Assembly: GCA_964538485.1 (NCBI GenBank)
Contig: CAZIHJ010000043.1
Coordinates: forward strand, 1 to 25,482
Reading direction: 5' to 3'
From: JBJXHC01 sp964538485
GTDB taxonomy: Bacteria; Bacteroidota; Ignavibacteria; UBA10030; UBA6906
Length of the DNA: 25,482 nt
Positions within the stretch are counted from its first letter, which is position 1, and the number at the start of each line of letters is the position of its first letter. The position numbers and the translations under genes were made by a program. The notes under the pieces were generated by a model. It worked only from the letters and a program-made list of their open reading frames with translations. It ran no database searches and had not been told where the DNA came from. Of the stretch, positions 7,963 through 15,850 are shown piece after piece.

Positions 7963-7990
7963 CTCAAGCCAGGTCGTAAGCGTGCTTGAG
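7963..7990. repeat. Inverted repeat CTCAAGC / GCTTGAG
   Basis: Seven-base arms, CTCAAGC (7963-7969) and GCTTGAG (7984-7990), are separated by 14 nt. They sit between the two 33-bp repeat copies, the second arm abutting copy 2. This is the fourth palindrome in about 160 bases if both repeat copies are counted. Confidence 0.5.
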
Positions 7991-8023
7991 GATTGTAGGA
8001 CGGGCCGCTCTCCGGTCCTCATG
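7991..8023. repeat. 33-bp palindromic repeat, copy 2 (decayed)
   Basis: It is identical to the copy at 7896-7928 except at unit positions 15, 20 and 24. The changes break part of the stem: GGAC/GTCC at the base still pairs, as do two inner G-C pairs. The remaining 8024-8164 holds a short direct repeat (ACAGGTTGT at 8025 and 8092) and a possible promoter, but no gene. Confidence 0.7.
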
Positions 8024-8117
8024 ACAGGTTGTCCAGGAGGCAAGCGCTGAATATATTCAACCCTGACAGCTCCTCGTAGATCCAAGTCGCTACAGGTTGT
8101 TGAATGACTCGGACGAT

Positions 8118-8145
8118 TTGACTATCTTAAACGCCCAAATATCAA
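8118..8145 (+). promoter_or_regulatory. Weak promoter candidate before the YqaA-like gene
   Basis: TTGACT (8118-8123) and TATCAA (8140-8145) are separated by 16 nt, 20 nt before the ATG of the membrane protein. The -35 is good and the -10 is poor. A promoter is expected here because a terminator lies upstream. Confidence 0.35.
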
Positions 8146-8164
8146 CACGACAGACTGGGAACAG

Positions 8165-8770
8165 ATGTTGAAGAAAATTTCAGAATATCTCTATCGCATG
8201 AAGGCCTGGGTGGAGAGTTTTGCACAGCGCCCCAATGCATCGGTATGGCTGTTCCTGATCGCATTTGTCGAGTCCTCATTCTTTCCCATCCCGCCCGATG
8301 TGTTGCTCATTGCCCTGTGTGTTGCCAACCCGCGTCAATCATTCAAGTTTGCGGCGATCTGTACCGCGGGATCGGTGGCGGGGGCATTTCTCGGATACTA
8401 CATTGGCTATGCATTCTTTGAAACCATCGGCTCAAAGATACTTGCAGTGTATGGCTTGACAGATCAGTTCCAGATTGTCCTTGATAAGTATCGCGAGAAT
8501 GCATGGCTCGCGATTATTGTCGCCGGTTTCACCCCGATTCCCTACAAACTCTTTACCATAGCAGCGGGGTTTAATCAAACTATCGATCTCATGACATTGG
8601 GCCTCGCTTCACTTGTGGGTCGTGCATCCAGGTTCTTCCTTGTTGGCGCTCTCCTGTTTGTCTTCGGAGCAAAAATGAAGGAGTACCTTGACAACCATCT
8701 GGAAAAACTCACCCTTGCTCTTGGGGTGCTTTTCATTCTTGGAATTGTCATTGTGAAGTATCTCCTTTGA
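8165..8770 (+). CDS. YqaA/DedA-type VTT-domain membrane protein
   Basis: This 201-residue integral membrane protein has about five hydrophobic segments (roughly 27-47, 60-84, 113-135, 139-165 and 180-201). The sequence FVESSFFPIPPDVLLI near the first helix and the later GFTPIPYKLFTIAAG are hallmarks of the YqaA branch of the DedA/VTT superfamily, with the paired glycine/proline re-entrant segments. DedA-superfamily proteins have been linked to lipid-carrier or phospholipid flipping and to proton-motive-force maintenance; which applies here cannot be told. It is followed with almost no gap by the pseudouridine synthase gene, so it probably heads a three-gene operon with that and the NUDIX gene. 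Confidence 0.87.
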   Translation: MLKKISEYLYRMKAWVESFAQRPNASVWLFLIAFVESSFFPIPPDVLLIALCVANPRQSFKFAAICTAGSVAGAFLGYYIGYAFFETIGSKILAVYGLTDQFQIVLDKYRENAWLAIIVAGFTPIPYKLFTIAAGFNQTIDLMTLGLASLVGRASRFFLVGALLFVFGAKMKEYLDNHLEKLTLALGVLFILGIVIVKYLL

Positions 8771-8772
8771 AA

Positions 8773-9570
8773 ATGATGGAAAAGAGGAACAGTCTGCACC
8801 GTCATGTGAGGGACCGAAAGCCCCGGGTGACGCTTGCCCGCTGTCTTTCAAAATTTGGTGCATCATCGCGCACACAGGGCAGGTTACTGATTGGTGATGG
8901 AAGAGTTGCAGTGAATGGTGTTGTTGTTCGCAACCCCGACCATTGGGTCGATCCACGAGGTGACCGGATTACGCTTGACGGCAACGTTCTCAAGAAACGG
9001 TCATTTATGTATCTCGCCCTCAACAAACCCGCCGGGTATGTTACTACACGATCCGATGAGTTGGAAAGAAGAACCGTCTATGATCTCCTCCCCGGGGAGT
9101 ACCGTACGCTGATACCGATTGGGCGACTCGACAAGGATACCACCGGACTACTTCTCTTCACCAACGATACGCAATTCGGTGAGATGATCAGCAGTCCCGA
9201 AGCTCATATCGACAAAACGTATCGTGTTACCACCGATATCCCTTTGCAAGAAAGGGATCGGAAAAAGATGGAAACGGGACTGTTGCTTGATGGTGCGATC
9301 CGTCTTCTACCAACAAGAGTGCGTGTGCTGTCGAAAGACCCGCGGGTGTGCGAGGTGATTCTCCGGGAAGGAAAGAACCGTCAAGTGCGAAGGATGTTTG
9401 AGCACTTTGGACTTGCTGTTGTCGCGTTGCACCGAGAGAGTATTGGTGCTGTAAAAGTTCGTAGCCTGCCGGTCGGCAAAATCCGGTTGCTAACAGAAGA
9501 AGAGAAGGTTGCACTTCGTTCACCGATCAAGGAGGAGGGGCGTGCCTCTCGTCGCAAGCCGAATCGTTGA
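8773..9570 (+). CDS. RsuA/RluB/RluF-family rRNA pseudouridine synthase
   Basis: The protein has 265 residues with an N-terminal S4 RNA-binding domain (about 17-65: LARCLSKFGASSR ... GRVAVNGVVV) followed by the pseudouridine synthase domain. The catalytic Asp120 lies in GRLDKDTTGLLL, and the C-terminal signature REGKNRQVRRMFEHFG is complete. It converts a specific uridine in rRNA to pseudouridine during ribosome assembly. A second member of the family lies at 21525-22313. This one is the more diverged, so its target (RsuA, RluE or RluF type) is unclear. ATG 8773 is 2 nt after the upstream stop; TTG 8767 and ATG 8776 are alternatives. Its 3' end overlaps the NUDIX gene by 29 nt. Confidence 0.9.
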   Translation: MMEKRNSLHRHVRDRKPRVTLARCLSKFGASSRTQGRLLIGDGRVAVNGVVVRNPDHWVDPRGDRITLDGNVLKKRSFMYLALNKPAGYVTTRSDELERRTVYDLLPGEYRTLIPIGRLDKDTTGLLLFTNDTQFGEMISSPEAHIDKTYRVTTDIPLQERDRKKMETGLLLDGAIRLLPTRVRVLSKDPRVCEVILREGKNRQVRRMFEHFGLAVVALHRESIGAVKVRSLPVGKIRLLTEEEKVALRSPIKEEGRASRRKPNR

Positions 9571-10009
9571 AGTGTGTGTGTTCCGGTTTACCAATAACCG
9601 TCCAGAATACTTGTTGCTTCAGCGCGCTGCTAACGAAAATATCTATCCTGGCGTTTGGCAAATCATCAGTGGTTCAATTGATGGAAGCGAGAAGGCATTC
9701 GAAGCGGCATTGCGCGAACTCAAAGAAGAGACCGGTTTCGTTCCATCTCAGTTTTGGGTAGTCCCGTATGTCAACATGTTCTATGATCACAAATATGATG
9801 CGGTGAACCTCAGTCCCTTTTTTGCTGCACAAGTTCTGCCCGATGCGGAGCCGGCGCTTTCCGATGAGCATCAATTGCACGAGTGGCTACCATACGATGC
9901 GGCCCTCCGCCGACTTGTCTGGCCCGGTCAGCGTGCTGGACTTGAAATCGTGCAGAGGTACATAGGAGGGGGGGAAGAAGCCGCCCGGCTGACATTGATT
10001 TCTGTCTAA
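9542..10009 (+). CDS. NUDIX hydrolase
   Basis: The protein has 155 residues. The NUDIX box is complete: the Gly of GSIDGS, a Glu five residues on, and then RELKEETGF, giving the GX5EX7REUXEEXGU pattern with the metal-binding EE pair. It hydrolyses a nucleoside-diphosphate-X bond. The flanking YLLLQRAANENIYPGVWQIISG is reminiscent of the NudB (dihydroneopterin triphosphate / dATP) type, but the substrate is uncertain. I chose the GTG at 9542 because a very strong ribosome site, AAGGAGGAGGGG (9529-9540), precedes it at proper spacing. This puts the start inside the pseudouridine synthase gene. A longer frame from 9509 has no such signal. Confidence 0.88.
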   Translation: MPLVASRIVEVCVFRFTNNRPEYLLLQRAANENIYPGVWQIISGSIDGSEKAFEAALRELKEETGFVPSQFWVVPYVNMFYDHKYDAVNLSPFFAAQVLPDAEPALSDEHQLHEWLPYDAALRRLVWPGQRAGLEIVQRYIGGGEEAARLTLISV

Positions 10010-10055
10010 TGATCACGGCCTTTTTTGACTACTCACCTCTCCTGTGAATTCTCGC

Positions 10056-10083
10056 TTGACTTTCCCCCTTGTCAGTGTATATT
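10056..10083 (+). promoter_or_regulatory. Sigma-70-like promoter for the T9SS protein gene
   Basis: TTGACT (10056-10061) and TATATT (10078-10083) are separated by 16 nt. Initiation near 10090 would give a leader of about 205 nt before the ATG at 10296. The same hexamers recur in the promoter at 18269-18297. Confidence 0.68.
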
Positions 10084-10120
10084 GTTGGTGCTTCTTAACC
10101 AACCATTAGTACTGAAACTC

Positions 10121-10246
10121 ATGCGGGAAGACCCGGCCTGTGCCGTCGTCGCATCCTGGGATCAATGTTGAGTTCTTTCATTGAAAGCATGATCACCGTC
10201 GGGGGGACGGAATACCACCCCGACTGGTATTCCCTGCTTCCGCCCC
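10121..10246 (+). other. Structured 5' leader RNA with competing hairpins
   Basis: The untranslated leader contains several pairings. ATGCG (10121-10125) pairs with CGCAT (10150-10154) around an inner CGGC-CTGT-GCCG hairpin. CTTTC (10175-10179) pairs with GAAAG (10183-10187). GGAATACCA (10209-10217) pairs perfectly with TGGTATTCC (10225-10233) around loop CCCCGAC. That loop is exactly complementary to GTCGGGG at 10198-10204. GGGG/CGGAA (10201-10212) can also pair with TTCCGCCCC (10238-10246). These last three pairings exclude one another at least partly, as in switch-type leaders. I recognise no known riboswitch class. Confidence 0.5.
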
Positions 10247-10295
10247 GGCTCATCAGTAGCAACTCACTTCACGTTCAATTCACATCGGAGGACTT

Positions 10296-13200
10296 ATGCG
10301 GAGAATGACTGCAATTTTCGTAGCAGTACTGCTCATCTTTGGACTGAGCACAGCAGCGATGGGACAGATCCTCGTTGAAGATTTTGACTACCCTGGAAGC
10401 ACAAGTCTGAACGGTCAGGGTGGATGGTCGGCTCACAGCGGTGCGGGAACAAATCCTCCACAAATTTCCTCAGGAGGCTTAAGCTATACCGGATACCCAT
10501 CGTCAGCAATCGGGAATGCTGTTTCATTTACAACGACTGGCGAAGATAACAACAAACTCTTTTCAACTTTTCCCAATGGAACTGCTTCCGGCTCTCTCTA
10601 CTATGCAGTGATGGTGAGAATTGATAGCGCGAGTCTCACGGGTGATTATTTTTTCCACCTCCTGAAGGGTACCACGACATTTACGGCCCGTGCTTTTGTC
10701 AAGAGATCATCAAACAACGACAATCTGGCCTTTGGTGTTGGGAAGGCAAGCACGATCGCCAATATCAATTTTTCAGATACGGTGTATGCAAAAGGAACAA
10801 CACACTTGCTCGTCGTAAAATACACATATATCGATGGTGCAACGAACGACACCGTGGCCCTTTGGATTAATCCCACGATTGGTGCTTCTGAACCTTCCCC
10901 GACAGTCCTGCAATCAGTCGCCGATAGAGCTGCAGCCGATTTGGATACGCTATATGGGGTGGCGGTTCGCCAGGGCACGGCAGCAAACGCGTCCATGGGG
11001 ACGCTTGACGGAATACGTGTTGGCACTACCTGGGAGAGCGTCATCATGCCTTCAACGGGAGGCGATCCTACTCCGGCAACGCAAGGGTTGATCTATGCAT
11101 CAACTGGTCAAGGACCCACACCGGGAAATCTCCTGACTGTGGATACCACCAGTGGAGCGGGGACGCTGCTCGGCTCTTCATCATTGGGCGGGATACCGGG
11201 GCTGGCGATCCGACCATCTGACGGAATGGTCTTTGGTGTGTCCGCAAATTCTCAGGCGAACGGCGGTGGAAGATTGTATATCCTTGATGCAGTCACCGCA
11301 GAAACGACTCTCGTAGGAAACACCGGACTTAGTTTTCTCGATGCAATTGCCTTTGGGCCGGGAGATTCGCTGTACGGAATAGATGGCAGTTTCAATCTTC
11401 ATCGCATCAATACCACCACAGCCGCCACGACATTGATTGGTAATACCGGAGATGTTTTCGCTGGACTTGCATTCGACCCCACAACCGGAATACTCTATGG
11501 ATCAATCGGCGGGTTCCAGCCCGTGGCTCCCGATGCCATCTTTACAATAAACCCGTCTACTGGTGCCAAGACACTCGTTGGCACGACCGGTTTGGGAGGA
11601 ACGTATGGCAACTCCACTCCGGATATTGCATTTGATCAGGCCGGAAATATGTATGGGGTGAAAGGGGGTGGGAGTAGTGTCAACGTGTTCTTTTCGATCA
11701 ACAAGTCCACCGGAGCGGGAAGTGTCATTGGCGATTCTATCGGCTATCGGGCAGTAAGTGGGTTGGCGAGTTACGTTACGTTCGGTCCGCCGCCTTCGCC
11801 GCCGGCGATAACCAATATCGCGCGATCCACGCGTGTGCCTGGTGCTGGTGACTCGCTTGTGGTGACTTGTACAATTACACATAGTGTTGGCGTCAGCGCA
11901 GCGAAGTTGATGTATGCAGTTAATGGAACGGCGGACTCTGTTGCTATGACTCTCACCAGTGGGACAGCACAGAACGGTACATACCGCGGCGTTATTCCAG
12001 GGAGTGCGAACGGCAACGGTAACCGCATTGAGTACCGGATTCAAGCAAACGGCACGGGAGGCAGCAGTACGACCACGTTAGCAGTTGCGGCTAACAGCTA
12101 TTATGCTGGCATCAGTCCCCTCTCACTCACCGGCCTGAGGAGAGTAGACGGGACCGGCAAGCTTATTGATGCCGACTATTCCGTCCGTGTCACCGGAACT
12201 GTCAACGGTCCGAATTTCCAGACCACGAATATCGGTTATCATTTCCAGGACGCATTCGGTGGGATTCAATTATTTTCGTTTAACATCCTGATACCGCCCC
12301 TGAACCTCGGTGACTCAATCATCGTCACTGGTAAGATCGCCCAGTTCCGCGGATTGACCGAGGTTGTTCCTGATACACAAACGACCGATGTACAGGTTGT
12401 GGCAACCGGCCGAACCGTTACACCTGTTACCGTCACAGTTCCCCAGTTTTATACGAACCCCGAGCTCTATGAATCGCGCCTCGTACGGATCGTAGGCCTC
12501 GATCGCAATAGTGCGACTCCTCCATGGCCTGGAGCGGGTTCAAGCGCAAATATTATCATGTTTCAGGATGTTCCTACGGACACAATCATCGTCCGGATTG
12601 ATAGCGATACACAGATCCCCGGCTCACCCGAACCTGCCTATCCGGTTGATATTACCGGAGTGATTTCTCAGTTTTCATCATCTTCAACCGTTTATAACAA
12701 TGGGTACCAAACCCAGCCACGCTATCTCACTGATTTTGTCACACCGCCTCTCGGATTCTTTGACGATTTTGAGAGCTATACTGCCGGTCAACGACTGGCC
12801 TGTCAAAATCCTACGGACTGGACGACGTGGTCAATTACCCCATGCAACACTACAGAGGACGCATTGATATCGGCCAACTTCGCGTTCAGCGGCACGAAAT
12901 CAGTCGTCGTTACACAGAACAACGACCTTGTGAAGAGGCACGGATCTCTTACGACCGGCAGACATGTGATCGAGTTCAATGTTTACATTCCCACCGGCAA
13001 GGCAGGTTATTTCAATACATTGGCAGGCTTTACACCAAATACGTTCAACTGGGGAATGGAGGCGTATTTCGACGCGACCGGCGCCGGGAGACTTTTCGCC
13101 GGAGCTGCGACTGCAACCCCGTTCACTTTTGCGCACAACACATGGCATACAGTTAGAGTTGTAGTGGACCTCGGGCAAAATATGGGAGAGTTCATTTTTA

Positions 13201-13679
13201 ACGGCAGTCTGATCCGTTCATGGCAATGGACGCTTGGGGCATCCGGCGGCGGCAGTCCACTCCGGTTGGATGCAAACAACTGGTATGGTGCGACAGCGAA
13301 CGACGAAATGTACTTCGACAATTACCATTTCTACGCGGATACTGCTACCGTGGGCGTTGAAGAGGATGACCCGCAGGTGCCTGTGGTTTTTGCGCTTGCA
13401 CAAAACTATCCGAACCCCTTCAACCCATCAACATCGATCAAATTCGCTTTGCCAACAGAATCGAATGTCTCCTTAACAGTGTTCAACATCCTCGGGCAAC
13501 ACATTGCCACACTATTTGAGGGTGAACACCAGGCAGGAAATTTCACCGTGGAGTGGAACGGTGTAAACCGGTTTGGTGCTCCTGCTGCAAGCGGTATCTA
13601 CTTCTATCGTATCGAAGCACGTCCGACCGACGGAGCTTCGCCGTTTGTCAGCAACAAGAAGATGATTCTCATGAAGTAA
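10296..13679 (+). CDS. Large secreted multidomain protein with T9SS C-terminal sorting domain
   Basis: The protein has 1127 residues. A signal peptide (about 1-23, ending AAMG before Q24) is followed by a jelly-roll/LamG-like domain (about 25-255) opening VEDFDYPGS. A beta-propeller-like region (about 264-490) has repeats such as TTSGAGTLLGSS, TAETTLVGNTG, TAATTLIGNTG and GAKTLVGTTG. Next come an Ig-like segment (about 495-605), an OB-fold-like region (about 610-815), and a second LamG-like domain beginning FDDFESYTAGQ (about 820-1020). The type A T9SS tail starts near 1037 (NYPNPFNPSTSI ... GIYFYRIEA). It is therefore exported by Sec and moved across the outer membrane by T9SS, to be released or anchored. 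The specific role is unknown; adhesion or binding of glycans is possible. GGAGGA (10287-10292) supports the ATG. The gene has its own promoter and terminator. Confidence 0.88.
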   Translation: MRRMTAIFVAVLLIFGLSTAAMGQILVEDFDYPGSTSLNGQGGWSAHSGAGTNPPQISSGGLSYTGYPSSAIGNAVSFTTTGEDNNKLFSTFPNGTASGSLYYAVMVRIDSASLTGDYFFHLLKGTTTFTARAFVKRSSNNDNLAFGVGKASTIANINFSDTVYAKGTTHLLVVKYTYIDGATNDTVALWINPTIGASEPSPTVLQSVADRAAADLDTLYGVAVRQGTAANASMGTLDGIRVGTTWESVIMPSTGGDPTPATQGLIYASTGQGPTPGNLLTVDTTSGAGTLLGSSSLGGIPGLAIRPSDGMVFGVSANSQANGGGRLYILDAVTAETTLVGNTGLSFLDAIAFGPGDSLYGIDGSFNLHRINTTTAATTLIGNTGDVFAGLAFDPTTGILYGSIGGFQPVAPDAIFTINPSTGAKTLVGTTGLGGTYGNSTPDIAFDQAGNMYGVKGGGSSVNVFFSINKSTGAGSVIGDSIGYRAVSGLASYVTFGPPPSPPAITNIARSTRVPGAGDSLVVTCTITHSVGVSAAKLMYAVNGTADSVAMTLTSGTAQNGTYRGVIPGSANGNGNRIEYRIQANGTGGSSTTTLAVAANSYYAGISPLSLTGLRRVDGTGKLIDADYSVRVTGTVNGPNFQTTNIGYHFQDAFGGIQLFSFNILIPPLNLGDSIIVTGKIAQFRGLTEVVPDTQTTDVQVVATGRTVTPVTVTVPQFYTNPELYESRLVRIVGLDRNSATPPWPGAGSSANIIMFQDVPTDTIIVRIDSDTQIPGSPEPAYPVDITGVISQFSSSSTVYNNGYQTQPRYLTDFVTPPLGFFDDFESYTAGQRLACQNPTDWTTWSITPCNTTEDALISANFAFSGTKSVVVTQNNDLVKRHGSLTTGRHVIEFNVYIPTGKAGYFNTLAGFTPNTFNWGMEAYFDATGAGRLFAGAATATPFTFAHNTWHTVRVVVDLGQNMGEFIFNGSLIRSWQWTLGASGGGSPLRLDANNWYGATANDEMYFDNYHFYADTATVGVEEDDPQVPVVFALAQNYPNPFNPSTSIKFALPTESNVSLTVFNILGQHIATLFEGEHQAGNFTVEWNGVNRFGAPAASGIYFYRIEARPTDGASPFVSNKKMILMK

Positions 13680-13697
13680 TATCAAATCAGTCATTTG

Positions 13698-13735
13698 AAA
13701 GGCCTTACCCCAAAACGGGTAAGGCCTTTGTTTTG
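13698..13735 (+). terminator. Strong intrinsic terminator after the T9SS protein gene
   Basis: A perfect 13-bp stem, AAAGGCCTTACCC (13698-13710) with GGGTAAGGCCTTT (13717-13729), has a 6-nt loop CAAAAC, followed by GTTTTG. With an A tract upstream and T-rich sequence downstream, it could act on both strands. The following 13736-13853 shows no convincing promoter or gene. Confidence 0.9.
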
Positions 13736-13853
13736 TCTGGACCTGTGGATGCGTTCTTGCATCGCTCATAAACCATACCTTGCTAATCTACACCCCTTTG
13801 TGTAACTTTCTCTCCGCAGTAACTGGTTTGTCAACACAATTCCGGAGATACCC

Positions 13854-14768
13854 TTGAGTGTTCTCGTAGTCGGTTCCCTCGCATTGGATAATATCGAAAC
13901 TCCGTTCGGATCGGTCAAAAACGCTCTGGGCGGGTCGGCCACCTACATTGCCACCGCAGCGAGCTACTTTGCCAAACCCATCCGACTTGTGGGAGTAGTA
14001 GGAGGGGATTTTCCTTCCGGTGCAATCGAGTTTCTTGAAAAACGGGGCATTGACCTTGAAGGGCTTGAAGTGATTAAGCAAGGGAAGACTTTCCATTGGG
14101 CTGGAAAATACCACTACGATTTGAATACCCGCGATTCGCTTGCCACTGATTTGAATGTCTTTGAACATTTCGATCCAAAGATCCCCGAGAAATATAGGAA
14201 AAGCAAAGCCGTATGCCTTGGCAACATCGATCCGGTGCTACAGCGGAAAGTACTTGAACAGATCGAGAGTCCGTGGCTTGTTGTCTGTGACACGATGAAC
14301 TACTGGATCGAAGGAAAGAACAAGGAGTTGAAGGAAACCCTGAAACGGATTGATGTTCTGATTGTGAACGATTCCGAAGCGCGGTTGTTGTCGCAGGAAC
14401 CCAATCTGATGAAAGCCGGCCGTGTGATCCGGGGAATGGGCCCCAAGGTTGTCATTATCAAAAAGGGTGAGCACGGGGCCCTGTTGCTCACCGACCAGAA
14501 GGTCTTCTCCGCCCCTGCGTATCCCATGGAGAATATTTTCGATCCTACGGGAGCCGGAGATGCTTTCGCCGGTGGCTTTGTTGGATGGCTTGAACGTTCG
14601 GGAGATCTTTCAGAGGAAAACCTGAAGCGCGCGGTAATCTACGGGAGCACGCTGGCGTCATTTTGCGTGGAGAAGTTCAGCGTTGAAGGACTTGCCGACC
14701 TGGCGTATCTTCAGATTCAAGACCGGTTCCGTGAGTTCCGCGAGCTTTCGCGATTCGAAGAAGAGTAG
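13854..14768 (+). CDS. PfkB/ribokinase-family kinase
   Basis: The protein has 304 residues and starts at TTG, with GGAG at 13844-13847. It begins SVLVVGSLALDNIETPFG and has the N-terminal GGSATYIA segment that contacts substrate. The C-terminal PfkB signature DPTGAGDAFAGG follows, with catalytic base Asp236 and the anion hole Gly-Ala-Gly. NDSEARLL and VIIKKGEHGALL are also standard elements of the fold. It transfers the ATP gamma-phosphate to a sugar, nucleoside or related alcohol; the substrate is not determined by these motifs. It ends 20 nt before mtnA, which hints at a link to methylthioribose or nucleoside-ribose salvage. It lacks ribokinase-specific features that I could use to narrow this. 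Confidence 0.9.
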   Translation: MSVLVVGSLALDNIETPFGSVKNALGGSATYIATAASYFAKPIRLVGVVGGDFPSGAIEFLEKRGIDLEGLEVIKQGKTFHWAGKYHYDLNTRDSLATDLNVFEHFDPKIPEKYRKSKAVCLGNIDPVLQRKVLEQIESPWLVVCDTMNYWIEGKNKELKETLKRIDVLIVNDSEARLLSQEPNLMKAGRVIRGMGPKVVIIKKGEHGALLLTDQKVFSAPAYPMENIFDPTGAGDAFAGGFVGWLERSGDLSEENLKRAVIYGSTLASFCVEKFSVEGLADLAYLQIQDRFREFRELSRFEEE

Positions 14769-14788
14769 TACAACCCGGGAAAGCGTGA

Positions 14789-15850
14789 ATGACATCTGTC
14801 GAATGGGTAGAGGGGCGCGTTCGATTTATTGACCAGACAAAACTCCCTGCCGCGGAGGTATATGTTGACACTGCCGACTATCGTGAAGTAGCCGAAGCAA
14901 TCCGGAGGTTAAGTATCCGTGGTGCGCCGGCCATTGGAGTTGCCGCGGGGTTTGCTCTCTGTCTTGCGGCAAACGACTCCGCGGTCGAATCCACGGATGA
15001 ACTGAACCGGGTTTTTTACGATGCGATGAATTTTCTCGCCCGTACCCGTCCCACCGCAGTCAATTTGTTTACAGCCCTCACGCGAATGCGGCGCGTGTTC
15101 GAACATGCGGACCCTCCCGAACTGCCTTCCATACGCCGTCGCCTGATGGATGAAGCCCTTGCCATTCAACGGGAGGATATTGACGCGTGTGTCCGTATTG
15201 GGGAATTGGGTGCCACATTGATTCAGCCGGGTTCAACAATTCTGACTCACTGTAACACAGGAGCGCTGGCAACGGCAGGCGTGGGTACGGCGCAAAGTAT
15301 TATCACCACTGCTGCACGGCAGAAGAAGGTCGATCGTGTGTTTGTGGATGAGACCCGCCCGTTGTTCCAGGGAGCAAGACTGACTGCGTGGGAATTGCAC
15401 AGACAGGGGATTGACGCTATTCTGATTACGGACAGCACAGCGGGTATGCTGATGAAAGAGCGGATCATCAACGCTGTGATTGTTGGAGCGGATCGCATTG
15501 CCGCCAACGGTGACACTGCGAACAAGATTGGTACGTACACCCTTGCAGTATTGGCACATCACCACCATGTCCCTTTTTATGTTGCTGCGCCCTTCTCAAC
15601 GATTGACAAGGGGACGGCTACGGGTAAGTACATTGTAGTGGAGGAACGATCTGAAGAGGAGGTAACGCATGTTGGCGGTGTTCGCATAGCTGCTGAGGGC
15701 GTGCGGGCGTTTGCCCCGGCATTCGATGTGACAACGAACGAGCTGATCACTGCTATTGTCACGGAACACGCCATTCTTCGTCCACCATTCGATCAGGCCA
15801 TTCTCCGCCAGAGCATCGACAACGTTCCAGCCACTGTGGAAACCCCATGA
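14789..15850 (+). CDS. mtnA: S-methyl-5-thioribose-1-phosphate isomerase
   Basis: The protein has 353 residues, the usual length of MtnA in the eIF2B-like fold. It isomerises methylthioribose-1-phosphate to methylthioribulose-1-phosphate in methionine salvage or the related MTA shunts. Diagnostic segments are RGAPAIGVAAG, HCNTGALATAG with catalytic Cys155, DETRPLFQGARLTAWEL, ITDSTAGMLM and GADRIAANGDTANKIGTY with catalytic Asp235. Cys155 and Asp235 correspond to Cys160 and Asp240 of the Bacillus enzyme. The NGDTANKIGT segment favours MtnA over ribose-1,5-bisphosphate isomerase. It lies immediately after the PfkB gene and overlaps recO by ATGA. No other methionine-salvage gene is in the window. 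Confidence 0.93.
   Translation: MTSVEWVEGRVRFIDQTKLPAAEVYVDTADYREVAEAIRRLSIRGAPAIGVAAGFALCLAANDSAVESTDELNRVFYDAMNFLARTRPTAVNLFTALTRMRRVFEHADPPELPSIRRRLMDEALAIQREDIDACVRIGELGATLIQPGSTILTHCNTGALATAGVGTAQSIITTAARQKKVDRVFVDETRPLFQGARLTAWELHRQGIDAILITDSTAGMLMKERIINAVIVGADRIAANGDTANKIGTYTLAVLAHHHHVPFYVAAPFSTIDKGTATGKYIVVEERSEEEVTHVGGVRIAAEGVRAFAPAFDVTTNELITAIVTEHAILRPPFDQAILRQSIDNVPATVETP

Noticed and set aside
7838..8164. A CRISPR array in the repeat-rich intergenic region
   Set aside because: There are only two copies of the 33-bp unit, separated by other palindromes, and no cas gene is present.
10198..10233. A full H-type pseudoknot formed by GTCGGGG with the loop of the 9-bp hairpin
   Set aside because: There would be no linker nucleotide between the two 3' arms, so a 7-bp stem could not be spanned. 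Alternative, mutually exclusive hairpins are the more realistic reading.
13736..13853. A promoter for the PfkB-mtnA unit, using TTGCAT at 13757 and TAATCT at 13784
   Set aside because: The spacer would be 21 nt, outside the normal range, and no better pair was found.
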